Shown one piece after another: positions 55,161 to 63,872 of a stretch of DNA of 64,000 nucleotides. The notes under the pieces are model-generated. The model did no database searches and had not been told where the DNA came from. It saw only the letters and a list, made by a program, of their open reading frames with translations. How positions within the stretch are numbered: position 1 is the stretch's first letter; every line of letters begins with the position of its first letter. A program made the translations under genes and the position numbers. This stretch comes from Pseudomonas lutea (GTDB lineage: Bacteria; Pseudomonadota; Gammaproteobacteria; Pseudomonadales; Pseudomonadaceae), in assembly GCF_000759445.1 (NCBI RefSeq), contig NZ_JRMB01000001.1, positions 682,001 through 746,000 on the forward strand, in the 5' to 3' direction.

Positions 55161-55682
55161 TCAAGGGGAACTAAAACTGATCGCGCTTGTTCTCTCGACG
55201 AACGTTTGCCTGGCGCGGAATAAGCGGCTCATCACAGTGCCCACCGGCACGTGTAGAATTTCCGCGGCCTCTTTATAGGTAAATTGCTCGACTGCCACCA
55301 GCCACATGACTTCTCGTTGCCTGATAGGTAACCCCACGACAGCGGCGAGCATTTGCTGGTGCATGAGTTCGGTTTCCGGCGTATGCGCGGCGGGATCGCA
55401 CACCCTTTCATCAATCCAGTCGCCCCATTCCGAGCGCGAACGACAACGGACGTTACGCGCCCTGAGCTCGTTTATCCAGATGGAATGGGTGATCGAAACC
55501 ACCCAGCCGAGTGGGGATGTATCGGGCTGGAGCTGATGGGCTCGTTCAAGGGCGCGAAGGCATGCAAGCTGGACGAGGTCTTCAGCGTCGTCCCGGTTCC
55601 CTGACATCCGGAGCGCGAATGCTCCCAGGCGAGGGAGCATGCCGGGAAGCAGGGCGGATAAGTCTGCATCGGTGATGGCCAT
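55161..55682 (-). CDS. ECF sigma factor, orphan
   Basis: A 173-residue extracytoplasmic-function sigma: region 2 (ALRMSGNRDDAEDLVQLACLRALE) and region 4 (LPIRQREVMWLVAVEQFTYKEAAEILHVPVGTVMSRLFRARQ). The start at 55682 gives a clean domain 2 start. No anti-sigma gene is next to it (sodC downstream, porin upstream and divergent), so control may be by another route. Targets could include the divergent porin operon. Confidence 0.88.
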   Translation of the reverse strand: MAITDADLSALLPGMLPRLGAFALRMSGNRDDAEDLVQLACLRALERAHQLQPDTSPLGWVVSITHSIWINELRARNVRCRSRSEWGDWIDERVCDPAAHTPETELMHQQMLAAVVGLPIRQREVMWLVAVEQFTYKEAAEILHVPVGTVMSRLFRARQTFVERTSAISFSSP

Positions 55683-56144
55683 GTTATCTCGTGGATGTAG
55701 GAGGTCTTGGATAGACGGGAAGGAGTACCAACCGCTCATTCATATTCTGCTGGCAAGACAGGCAGGGGGAGAGGGGTCAGTCTGTAAAAAATGTATGCCG
55801 CGAAGTATGCCATCTCCAACATTTAATGCCGATAAAGCAGCGTCGCCTGATTGTCGAATATTGCACATCCATATCGATTAAGTCTCGACTGGATATGCGA
55901 CAAGTATCGTTCCGTTTGTTTGCCTGTTACAGCGCCGTGTGCACCCTACAAGGTACTTTTCTAGAGTGCAATGCATGGGGCGGCAGTATGGCTTCATATC
56001 CTTAAAGTATCGAAGCGAGAGAAACTCAGTATTATTAAGGCTGAACTAAGCTGCGTATCCTCTTGCCAGTGATCAGCGGCGCCTACCGCCGTCTGCATCG
56101 CTTGTCCCCCTAATAAAAACAATGCGCTGAACGGGAAAACAACA
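55683..56144. other. Promoter region between the ECF sigma gene and the porin
   Basis: The 460-bp divergent gap holds no supported gene. A weak AGGA-type site precedes the porin ATG at 56145. It must carry the porin/lyase operon promoter; no obvious ECF-type -35 aac could be fixed by eye. Confidence 0.4.
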
Positions 56145-57386
56145 ATGCATAAGAACCCTGTATCCCTGGGCCTGACGTCTGCTGCCCTGGGTTTGAGTCT
56201 GGCCTTGCCAGGTTTTGCCGAAGCCGATTTTTTCGAAGATAGTAAAGCTGATCTCGAATTTCGCAATTTCTACTTCAACAGCGATTTCCGTCAGGAGGGC
56301 GCCAGCCAGTCCAAGCGAGACGAGTGGGCGCAGGGCCTGCTGCTTAATGTCGAATCCGGGTTTACCGAGGGCACGCTCGGCTTCGGCGTAGACGCCATGG
56401 GGCTTCTTGGCCTGAAGCTGGATTCCTCACCCGACCGCCGTAATACCGGGCTCTTGCCGGTGGGTGACGACAAGGCACCCGATGACTACAGCCGTGGCGG
56501 CGTCACTGCCAAGGCGCGCCTGGCCAAGAGCGTGCTGAGGGTCGGCACCCTACTGCCGAAGTTGCCCACTGTGCTACCCAACGACGGACGTCTGTTGCCC
56601 CAAACCTTTCGCGGCGCACAGCTCACTTCCAAAGACCTTGCCGACATGACCGTCAATGTTGGCCGGTTGACCGCCAACACCGAGCGCAATGACAGCGGTA
56701 ACGAAGACATCGAAGCGGAAGCAAAAGGCATCAAGGGCGGACGGCCAAGTGACAAGTTCGATTTCGCCAGCGCCAGTTACAACTGGAGCAAAGCATTGAC
56801 CACCTCTTACAACTACGGAGGGCTGGAGAACAACTACAAGCAACACATCGTCACGCTGCTGCATAACTTTGCGCTTGGCGAGTCACAGTCGATCAAAAGT
56901 GATCTGCGGTACGCGCGCTCACTCAAAGACGGTAATACCAATATTGATAACACCGCGCTGGGTGCTCGCTTCACCTACAACGTCAGTGGGCATGGTTTCG
57001 GTATCGCTTATCAGAAGATGAGCGGGGACACGGGATTTCCACACCTGGCCGGCACTGACTCTTTTCTCGTCAATTACGTGATGATTTCTCCCGATTTCGC
57101 CAATCCGGATGAACGCTCCTGGCAGGCCCGCTATGACTACGACTTTGCGGCGCTGGGTCTGCCTGGCCTGTCGTTCATGACCCGCTATTTGAAAGGTGAC
57201 AATTTCGCGCGCGGGCGAGAAGAGGGTACCGAGTGGGAACGCAACACCGACATTGCCTACGTGTTCCAGAGCGGCGCGTTGAAGAACCTTGAGCTGAAAT
57301 GGCGCAATGGCAGCTACCGCAGTAATGGCGGTAACAACATCGACCAGAACCGCGTGATCGTCAGTTATACGTTGCCTCTGCTGTAA
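56145..57386 (+). CDS. OprD-family outer-membrane porin
   Basis: A 413-residue porin with a signal peptide (MHKNPVSLGLTSAALGLSLALPGFA, then EAD). The mature start ADFFEDSKADLEFRNFYFNSDFR is the OprD-family signature, and it ends in the aromatic-poor but hydrophobic beta-strand VSYTLPLL. OprD channels carry specific small solutes, mostly amino acids, peptides or carboxylates. It is 61 bp upstream of an exported lyase, so it probably passes the lyase substrate. Confidence 0.92.
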   Translation: MHKNPVSLGLTSAALGLSLALPGFAEADFFEDSKADLEFRNFYFNSDFRQEGASQSKRDEWAQGLLLNVESGFTEGTLGFGVDAMGLLGLKLDSSPDRRNTGLLPVGDDKAPDDYSRGGVTAKARLAKSVLRVGTLLPKLPTVLPNDGRLLPQTFRGAQLTSKDLADMTVNVGRLTANTERNDSGNEDIEAEAKGIKGGRPSDKFDFASASYNWSKALTTSYNYGGLENNYKQHIVTLLHNFALGESQSIKSDLRYARSLKDGNTNIDNTALGARFTYNVSGHGFGIAYQKMSGDTGFPHLAGTDSFLVNYVMISPDFANPDERSWQARYDYDFAALGLPGLSFMTRYLKGDNFARGREEGTEWERNTDIAYVFQSGALKNLELKWRNGSYRSNGGNNIDQNRVIVSYTLPLL

Positions 57387-57447
57387 CCATCTGGCCGGAT
57401 TTTCTGTGCACCCGTCTATTCCAATACTTGAGACACCGGAGCCTGCT

Positions 57448-59046
57448 ATGCCAATAAGAAAAAACCTTGTTCACCTGGCTGTCGTCTTTGCCCTGTTCGG
57501 CAGTTATGGGGCTTACGCAGCCAACACCGCTGATCTGCCCTGCAAGACCACCGAAGAGTGCGCCGCGCAGGCTGCGAAAATCGGTGCGACCGTCGACCAG
57601 TCCAAAACCAGTGGCAGCAAGACCGAAAGCCAGTTTTCCTGGCTGAACCGGATCAACAAAGCCTCCATCGTCATGCTCACCGAAGAGGGCATTGTCACGC
57701 CCGACCTGGGCCAGAAAATCGCCACCGGGGTGCGCTACGCGATCGATCAGGCGGATCAGCCCAACGGCAAGCGTCCCGGCGACGTGCTGCAGCTGGAGGA
57801 GATCATGACCAACAAGATCGGTCCTGAGGCGTCGCTCATTCACTCCGGGCGCAGCCGTCAGGACATGCTCGCGACCTACCGACTGGCGAAACTGCGCTCG
57901 GACGTGCTCGCCTACAGCGAAGCTATGAACGCGACCCGCCAACGCCTGCTGGATCTGGCGGACAAGAACGTCGATACGCTGATCCCGGCCTATACCAATG
58001 GCGTGCAGGCGATGCCGATCACTTACGCGCATTACCTGCTGGCGTATGAGGCGGCGTTTGATCGTGACGGCCAGCGGATTCGCGAGCTGTACCAACGCTT
58101 GAACCAGAGCCCGATGGGCACCGCGGTGCTGGCAAACTCGGCCTACCCGCTGAACCGCGAGCGCCTCGCGCAGTTGCTGGGGTTTGACGGCGTCCGTGAA
58201 AACTCACTGGATTCCAGTCAGGTCTCGACCTATGACATCCCCATCGAGGCGGCAAATCTTGCGTCGTCCTCGGCCATCCGCGTGGGTGCGCTGATCGGTG
58301 ACATTCACACCCAGTATCATCAGATTCGTCCCTGGCTGTTGCTGGATGAGGAAAAAACCTACACCAGCAGCGCGATGCCGCAAAAGCGCAACCCGGGCTT
58401 GCTGATGCGAGCGCGGGAGACGGCCTCCGACGTGGTCGGTCTGGCGCAAACCGTTACCTTGCGCGCGCACAACGTGACGACTGGCATGACCGATTATAAA
58501 TTTGCCTTTGATTCGCTAGGTGTTTTCGATTCGACCAAAGAGATGTTCGGTGCAATGGACGCGGTGCTCGACGCGTTGCAGGTCAATCCTCAGCGTGCTC
58601 GCGACGAGCTTGAAAACGAGTGGACCACGTCCATGGAGCTGGCCGACACCCTTGAGCGGACTCAGAAAGTGCCGTTCCGGATCGGGCACAGCTTCGCTTC
58701 GCTGATCGTCGAGCAAGCCAGGGATCAAGGCCTTACGCCAAAAACCTTCCCGTACGCGGATGCCCAGAAGCTCTACACCAAAGCGGCGGACAAGTATCAG
58801 TGGAAACAGAACACCTTGCCGCTGGATGAGGCGACCTTTCGTGCGTCGCTGTCACCGGAAAACATGGTCAAGACCCGCAAGGGCACCGGCGGTCCGCAAC
58901 CGGAGGAGGTCAAGCGCATGCTGGCCGAAGCGCACAAAAATCTGGACGCCGACCAGAGCTGGTTGCGTGAGCGACGGGACCGGCTCAAGCAGGCCGAGGG
59001 AAACCTCGACCAGGCGTTCGAGAAGCTGTTGTCCTCGAAAAACTGA
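57448..59046 (+). CDS. Exported argininosuccinate-lyase-like C-N lyase
   Basis: A 532-residue aspartase/fumarase-superfamily enzyme with a signal peptide (MPIRKNLVHLAVVFALFGSY..., cut after ..GAYA at residue 24), unlike cytoplasmic ArgH. ASL-type blocks: HSGRSRQ (132-138), GTAVLANSAYPLNRERLAQLLGFD (about 224-246), catalytic SSAMPQKRNP loop (307-316). The canonical acid/base Thr-His reads YTNG (182-185), with Asn in place of His. About 60 extra residues extend the C terminus. It follows the OprD porin by 61 bp. EDDS-lyase-like substrates (N-(dicarboxyethyl)-amines) are plausible; arginine synthesis is unlikely. Confidence 0.88.
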   Translation: MPIRKNLVHLAVVFALFGSYGAYAANTADLPCKTTEECAAQAAKIGATVDQSKTSGSKTESQFSWLNRINKASIVMLTEEGIVTPDLGQKIATGVRYAIDQADQPNGKRPGDVLQLEEIMTNKIGPEASLIHSGRSRQDMLATYRLAKLRSDVLAYSEAMNATRQRLLDLADKNVDTLIPAYTNGVQAMPITYAHYLLAYEAAFDRDGQRIRELYQRLNQSPMGTAVLANSAYPLNRERLAQLLGFDGVRENSLDSSQVSTYDIPIEAANLASSSAIRVGALIGDIHTQYHQIRPWLLLDEEKTYTSSAMPQKRNPGLLMRARETASDVVGLAQTVTLRAHNVTTGMTDYKFAFDSLGVFDSTKEMFGAMDAVLDALQVNPQRARDELENEWTTSMELADTLERTQKVPFRIGHSFASLIVEQARDQGLTPKTFPYADAQKLYTKAADKYQWKQNTLPLDEATFRASLSPENMVKTRKGTGGPQPEEVKRMLAEAHKNLDADQSWLRERRDRLKQAEGNLDQAFEKLLSSKN

Positions 59047-59105
59047 GGGCGGGCGGCTGCTGGCTTGCCGGTAATAACCGATGAGCACTGCGCCCGGCAG
59101 CCAGG

Positions 59106-60362
59106 CTATCGGTGGCCAGCATTCAGGCTATCGGCAGCAGGGTCCGGCTGGAATGCCGGACCCTGCTGCCACCGGGCAATCGCCAGGCATGCCACGCAGT
59201 TGCCCAGCACGTTGGTCAGCACACGGCACTTCATCAGACGCTCCACGCCCAGCAGCAACCCGGCGCCTTCAAGCGGTACTGCCTGGAGCAGGTGCAGGGT
59301 GGCGATCAAGGTGATGAAGGCCGAGCCCGCCATGCTCGTCGAGCCGAGGGAGGTGACCAGTGATATCAGCAGCAGGGTCAGTAACTCGGTGCCGGTCAGG
59401 TGTACGCCCGACAGTTGCGCAAGGAACAGCACTGCGACGATCAGGTAGATATCCGAACCGCTGAGGTTGAAGGTGTAGCCCGTGGTCAAGACGAGTCGGG
59501 TCAGTTGACGGTCGCAGCCGAGGGCCTGCATCTTTTCGATCAGCCCTGGCAGCGCTGCCACGGAGGAACCGGTAAAGGTCACCAGCAGCAGTTCATCTTT
59601 CAGATACCGCAGCAGTGACCACAGCGACAGTCCCGATGCGCGGGCGATTGGCATGAACACCAGGACAATGAATGCTCCGCACGCCAGGTACATCACCGCG
59701 ACGAATTTAATTAGCGGCAGGGCCGAGGCGAGGCCGAATCGGCCGATGGCAAAGGCGATGGCGCCGAAGGCGGCAACGGGGGCGAAACGCAGTATCAGGC
59801 GCATACCGCTGAACAACCCTTTGACGATGGTTTCGGCAGTCCCACGCAGCGCCTCGACCGAACGAAGGGATCGGGTTTTGGCCATCAGGGCGCCTGTCAG
59901 AACGGCGGCAATCATGACCGGCAAGATCGGATTTTGCTTCAGGGCAAGGAAGAGGGTTGACGCGGAGGCCCGCCAGGAAAAGTCTGCTGACGATGGCAGC
60001 CCCGTGAGCGTTGGCACTGTCCAGGCCGATGCCAGCCCTGTCATGCCGGGTGCGTGGCCGGCGCCCGGTTGCATCAGCACCGCCATCACGCACCCCAGTA
60101 GAAGCGATAGCAGCGTCATGAGCACAAAATACGCCACGAGCCTGCCGGGCAGACCGCGTTGTCCGGCCTGCAAACCCGACACTCCGGATACGACCAGGAG
60201 AAACATCATTAACGGCATTAACCAGCCAATGATCAGAATGAAACCGTCACTTAACGGCTTCATCTCGACGGCAAGCCCGGGACTGAAAACGCCCAGAAGA
60301 GTGCCGAAAACGATGGCCAGCAGCATGTGCAGCGAGGGTCGGGTGAGGAGCCTGAAAGGCAT
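59106..60362 (-). CDS. DctA-like SDF-family dicarboxylate transporter
   Basis: A 418-residue Na+/H+:dicarboxylate symporter (SDF/DAACS) with about eight helices. The transport-core blocks read TTGYTFNLSGSDIYLIV and SLVTSLGSTSMAGSAFI; DctA has the related PTGYSFN and SSKGAAGV. It is convergent with the exported lyase gene and divergent from a LysR gene. Its position suggests import of a C4-dicarboxylate product such as fumarate made in the periplasm. Substrate not proven. Confidence 0.88.
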   Translation of the reverse strand: MPFRLLTRPSLHMLLAIVFGTLLGVFSPGLAVEMKPLSDGFILIIGWLMPLMMFLLVVSGVSGLQAGQRGLPGRLVAYFVLMTLLSLLLGCVMAVLMQPGAGHAPGMTGLASAWTVPTLTGLPSSADFSWRASASTLFLALKQNPILPVMIAAVLTGALMAKTRSLRSVEALRGTAETIVKGLFSGMRLILRFAPVAAFGAIAFAIGRFGLASALPLIKFVAVMYLACGAFIVLVFMPIARASGLSLWSLLRYLKDELLLVTFTGSSVAALPGLIEKMQALGCDRQLTRLVLTTGYTFNLSGSDIYLIVAVLFLAQLSGVHLTGTELLTLLLISLVTSLGSTSMAGSAFITLIATLHLLQAVPLEGAGLLLGVERLMKCRVLTNVLGNCVACLAIARWQQGPAFQPDPAADSLNAGHR

Positions 60363-60492
60363 CGGGGTTCCGAAATGGGTGCGATTGTTGTTATTAACGC
60401 GCCTTGTCAGTGGGTTGCCGATTGGGCACGCTGGCCGGCCATGTCGCAGTGATCGGCGGCAATACTAAGACCTCATTGCGAGACAGACCACC

Positions 60493-61449
60493 ATGGAGCT
60501 TCGTCATCTGCGCTATTTCGTGATGGTCGCCGAGGAGCGTCACTTTACCCGCGCCGCTGCGCGACTGAACATGCAGCAGCCGCCTCTCAGTCAGCAAATC
60601 CGCGCGCTGGAAGCCGAGCTGGGTTTTGACCTGTTCAAACGCCACCCCAAGGGCGTGGACCTGACAGCGGGCGGCCAGGTCTTTTTGCAGGAGGCGCAAG
60701 ACATTCTGGCGCACGTCAAAGAGGGCTCGCTGAAGGCGTCCCGTGCGGCTCACGGGATCGAGGGGCAACTGAGTGTCGGGTTCACCAGTTCGGCAGCGAC
60801 GCATCCGCTCATTCCACGGATCATCCGGGCTTACCGCGAGCGGTTCCCCGGGGTCAGTGTCTTGCTCAAGGAGGGCAGCGCCCAACAACTCACCGAGGAA
60901 ACCGTCGACGGCAGTGTCGACGTGGGCATCGTGCGAGCGCCGGTGGGGCGTCATCAGAGCATTGAGTTTCATCGGTTACTGAACGAAGAAATGCTCCTTA
61001 CCTTACCGGTGGGCCACCCCTTGCTCGCCAGGCATGGCGAGGGTGACGAGGCACCGGTCATCCCGCTGACGGACCTGGCAGATGAGCGTTTCATCCTGGT
61101 CCGTCGCCCCGGCGCGCCGGGCATGTACGCCAACTTGATCACAGCCTGCCAGCGCGCCGGCTTTGAGCCCAAGGTCGCCTTTGAAGTCGAGCGCATGCTG
61201 ACCAACGTCAGCCTCGTCGCGGCGGGTGAGGGCGTGTCAATCGTGCCAGCCTCGATGAAGGATGTTCACAAGGAGAGCGTGGTGTACTGCCACATAGGCG
61301 GCAGCCGGCCCCGTCTGCATGCTCCTGTTACGCTGGTGTGCCGAAGTTTCAATCAGCTCCCGCCGCTGGCTAACTTCATCGAGTTGTCTCGTCAGTTAAG
61401 CGGGCGCAGTTACTCGAAGCGCCATCAGCGTCTGAAAACGGGCTGCTGA
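60493..61449 (+). CDS. LysR-family regulator, divergent from the DctA-like gene
   Basis: A 318-residue LTTR. HTH LRYFVMVAEERHFTRAAARLNMQQPPLSQQIRALE is of the CbbR/BenM-like type, and the effector domain starts at about 90 (EGQLSVGFTSSAATHPLIPRII). It lies divergent from the DctA-like transporter with 130 bp between and is the obvious candidate to control it, and possibly the porin-lyase genes. Effector could be the dicarboxylate product. Confidence 0.92.
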   Translation: MELRHLRYFVMVAEERHFTRAAARLNMQQPPLSQQIRALEAELGFDLFKRHPKGVDLTAGGQVFLQEAQDILAHVKEGSLKASRAAHGIEGQLSVGFTSSAATHPLIPRIIRAYRERFPGVSVLLKEGSAQQLTEETVDGSVDVGIVRAPVGRHQSIEFHRLLNEEMLLTLPVGHPLLARHGEGDEAPVIPLTDLADERFILVRRPGAPGMYANLITACQRAGFEPKVAFEVERMLTNVSLVAAGEGVSIVPASMKDVHKESVVYCHIGGSRPRLHAPVTLVCRSFNQLPPLANFIELSRQLSGRSYSKRHQRLKTGC

Positions 61450-61485
61450 GGTTTACTCGGCGCTTTGGCGCTTTACTGGTGATAA

Positions 61486-62436
61486 CTACGTGCTTAGCGT
61501 CGGCGTCTTCGGCGTCCCGCTTCCTTGCCATCTCCACACGGGATTGGATAAGTGCAGCGCAAAGAAGTCCGACAATGCCTTGACCTTGGCCGAGCGGCTT
61601 CGGGTCGAAGGCGTCACGAAATACAGCCCGCCCTGCGCCATGTGCCAGTCCGGCAGCAGGAGCTCCAGGCTTCCATTCGCCAGATACTCGCTGGCGATGA
61701 ACTCAGGCAGTTCGGCGACGGCCAGCCCTTCCAGTAACACCGGAATCAGGGCGTTCGAATTGGTGACGCGCAGCGGTCCGGTGGGCACCACATCTTCCTC
61801 GGTGCCGTCTGCATGAGTGAACCGCCACACCTGCGTGCGCGCGCGGTAGGCGTAGCTCATGCACGCCCGATCGGCCAACTCTCGCGGGTGAGCGGGGCGA
61901 CCATGGGTATCAATGTAACCGGGCGACGCCACCAGATATTGCGTCACGCCGCACAGCCGCCGTGCTACCAGCGATGAATCCGGCATGACCGCGATGCGCA
62001 GCGCGGCGTCGAACCCTTCGGCAATCAGATCAACAGAGGCGTCGGACAGGTGCAAATCCACCGACAGCTCGGGGTACTGGCGCATCAGGATCGGCAGCAG
62101 CGGGGCGACCCAGCGCACGCCGAACGCCAGTGGCACCGCGAGCCGCACTTGCCCGCGGGGCAACATCGAAAGGTCTTGCGCCCGGGATTCAAGCGCTTCG
62201 GCCTGGCGGCATATGTCTCCGGCCTGGGCGGCCAGGCTTGCGCCGAATTCCGTCAAGGCCAGTTGCCGGGACGTACGGTTGAACAGTCGCCCGCCCAAGC
62301 GCTCCTCCAGCCGTGCCACGGCACGCGATACGGTCGGCACTGACACGCCCGTCACCCTGGCGGCTGCGGCAAACGACCCTTCCTCCGCCACCTTGGCGAA
62401 CAAGGCCAATCCTTCAAAATCCGGTAATTTGCTCAC
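61486..62436 (-). CDS. LysR-family regulator of the downstream SDR gene
   Basis: A 316-residue LTTR. HTH FEGLALFAKVAEEGSFAAAARVTGVSVPTVSRAVARLEERLGG and an effector domain (QVRLAVPLAFGVRWVAPLLP). I start at the GTG at 62436 (VSKLPDFEGLAL), typical of this group; an ATG at 62508 would add a basic 24-residue tail overlapping the SDR promoter. It diverges from the SDR gene at 62547. Confidence 0.88.
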   Translation of the reverse strand: MSKLPDFEGLALFAKVAEEGSFAAAARVTGVSVPTVSRAVARLEERLGGRLFNRTSRQLALTEFGASLAAQAGDICRQAEALESRAQDLSMLPRGQVRLAVPLAFGVRWVAPLLPILMRQYPELSVDLHLSDASVDLIAEGFDAALRIAVMPDSSLVARRLCGVTQYLVASPGYIDTHGRPAHPRELADRACMSYAYRARTQVWRFTHADGTEEDVVPTGPLRVTNSNALIPVLLEGLAVAELPEFIASEYLANGSLELLLPDWHMAQGGLYFVTPSTRSRSAKVKALSDFFALHLSNPVWRWQGSGTPKTPTLST

Positions 62437-62546
62437 TTCAAATCTGCAATGATGAGTTGCAGAGGATTCTATTTTGAAAAGATCACCGGGTCGATATGCT
62501 CGTTTCACATCCTCATCAACACATTGAAACGCGCAGGAGAACTACC

Positions 62547-63299
62547 ATGAGTCACAGACTTGACGGCAAAATCGCCCTGGTTACCGGCGGCACATCTGGC
62601 ATTGGCCTTGCCACCGCAAAGCGCTTCGCCGGAGAAGGCGCTTATGTCTATATCACTGGCCGTCGTCAGGCCGAACTGGACGCAGCCGTAGCAGCGGTTG
62701 GAAACGCCACGGGCGTTCAGGTGGATTCAACCAGCCTTGAGCAACTCGACGGGCTGTACCGGAAGATCAGCGCCGAGAAAGGTCACCTAGACGTGCTATT
62801 CGTCAACGCAGGCGGCGGGTCGATGCTGCCGCTGGGTGACATCAGCGAAGCGCAATATCAGAACACCTTTGACCGTAACGTGAAAGGGCTGTTGTTTACG
62901 GTCCAGAAAGCGCTTCCGGTCCTGGCCAGAGGGGCTTCGATCATCCTCACTGGCTCGACCGCCGCCAGCATGGGCACGCCTGCTTTCAGCGTGTACGCCG
63001 CGTCCAAAGCTGCGGTTCGGTCGTTCGCCCGCAACTGGATGCTGGACCTGAAAGACCGCAATGTGCGCATCAACACGTTGACCCCCGGCGCGACAAGAAC
63101 GCCTGGCCTGGTAGGCCTTGCGGGACCGGATGCTGACCAGCAACAGGGGCTGCTTGACCATATCGCCTCGCAGATACCGATGGGGCGGGTCGGTGAGCCG
63201 GAGGAAATTGCCGCAGCCGCGCTGTTCCTCGCCTCGGACGATGCAAGCTACGTCAACGGTACCGAGCTGTTTGTCGACGGCGGGCAAGCGCAGGTTTGA
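62547..63299 (+). CDS. Classical SDR oxidoreductase
   Basis: A 250-residue SDR with the cofactor loop [13 protein letters not shown] (VNAGGGSM), catalytic Ser in LTGSTAAS and Tyr-Lys in YAASKAAV, and C-terminal [15 protein letters not shown]. Unlike the 50358-51068 gene its triad is intact. Start at 62547 follows AGGAGA. Divergent LysR gene lies upstream. Substrate unknown. Confidence 0.9.
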   Translation: MSHRLDGKIALVTGGTSGIGLATAKRFAGEGAYVYITGRRQAELDAAVAAVGNATGVQVDSTSLEQLDGLYRKISAEKGHLDVLFVNAGGGSMLPLGDISEAQYQNTFDRNVKGLLFTVQKALPVLARGASIILTGSTAASMGTPAFSVYAASKAAVRSFARNWMLDLKDRNVRINTLTPGATRTPGLVGLAGPDADQQQGLLDHIASQIPMGRVGEPEEIAAAALFLASDDASYVNGTELFVDGGQAQV

Positions 63300-63339
63300 T
63301 CGCTCGCTCGCCTGAGGGGACACGTTTAGCTTCTGAAAT

Positions 63340-63379
63340 CAGTGACGCCAGGCTTCCTTGTGATGCCTGGCGTCGCTTT
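63340..63379 (+). terminator. Intrinsic terminator of the SDR gene
   Basis: GACGCCAGGC/GCCTGGCGTC, a 10-bp perfect stem with an 11-base loop, followed by GCTTTG. It lies 44 bp after the SDR stop. Confidence 0.8.
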
Positions 63380-63422
63380 GAGCGCTGATCAGTCCGGGCA
63401 GTTTTTCATCCGCCACCGGTGG

Positions 63423-63872
63423 TTACTTCAAGCCCGGGGGCAACTCGGAAGGCGAGCAGTGGTTGAAGGCGGTAGCAGTTTTGCCCTGCTTGAACACGAA
63501 TTTGCCTGGGTTAACCACCGTAACGTCCATACGTTCATTCACAAAAGGCGCCGGGCCTGCGCCTGCGTCGATGCAGCGCTGCGCAACGGTATAAGTCGTG
63601 CCTTTCTTGCCCTGCACTTGCAGAACACAGCCATGCGTATGCGCCGTACTCAAACCCTTGCCGTCATACTGCTTGATCCCGGCGTTCGCCGGATTCTGGC
63701 ATGTCTGCGATGCGTCTACGTAGATGCCGTGCTTGAGCGGCAGGGTGTCGGCGGCAAACGAGCAGGGCGATATCAGCGTCAGGAGCGCGGAGGCTGCGAA
63801 AGCGGTGGACCTTCGTTTCGGCGAGCTGCGCGGGAGGCGGCGGTGACTGTTCACGGGTGCTCGAGGATGCAT
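63423..63872 (-). CDS. Small exported protein of unknown function
   Basis: A 149-residue protein from the ATG at 63872 with a basic start and a hydrophobic signal segment (FAASALLTLISPCSFA, then AD). The mature 105 residues include four Cys (TCQNP, GCVLQ, RCIDA, HCSPS), suggesting two disulfides in the periplasm or outside. I do not recognise the family. It is convergent with the SDR gene. The last 50 bp of the window (63950-64000) show no start that I can support. Confidence 0.7.
   Translation of the reverse strand: MHPRAPVNSHRRLPRSSPKRRSTAFAASALLTLISPCSFAADTLPLKHGIYVDASQTCQNPANAGIKQYDGKGLSTAHTHGCVLQVQGKKGTTYTVAQRCIDAGAGPAPFVNERMDVTVVNPGKFVFKQGKTATAFNHCSPSELPPGLK

Noticed and set aside
62436..62508. 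ATG at 62508 as the start of the LysR gene
   Set aside because: It adds 24 residues unlike any LTTR N terminus and runs into the divergent SDR promoter region; the GTG at 62436 fits better.
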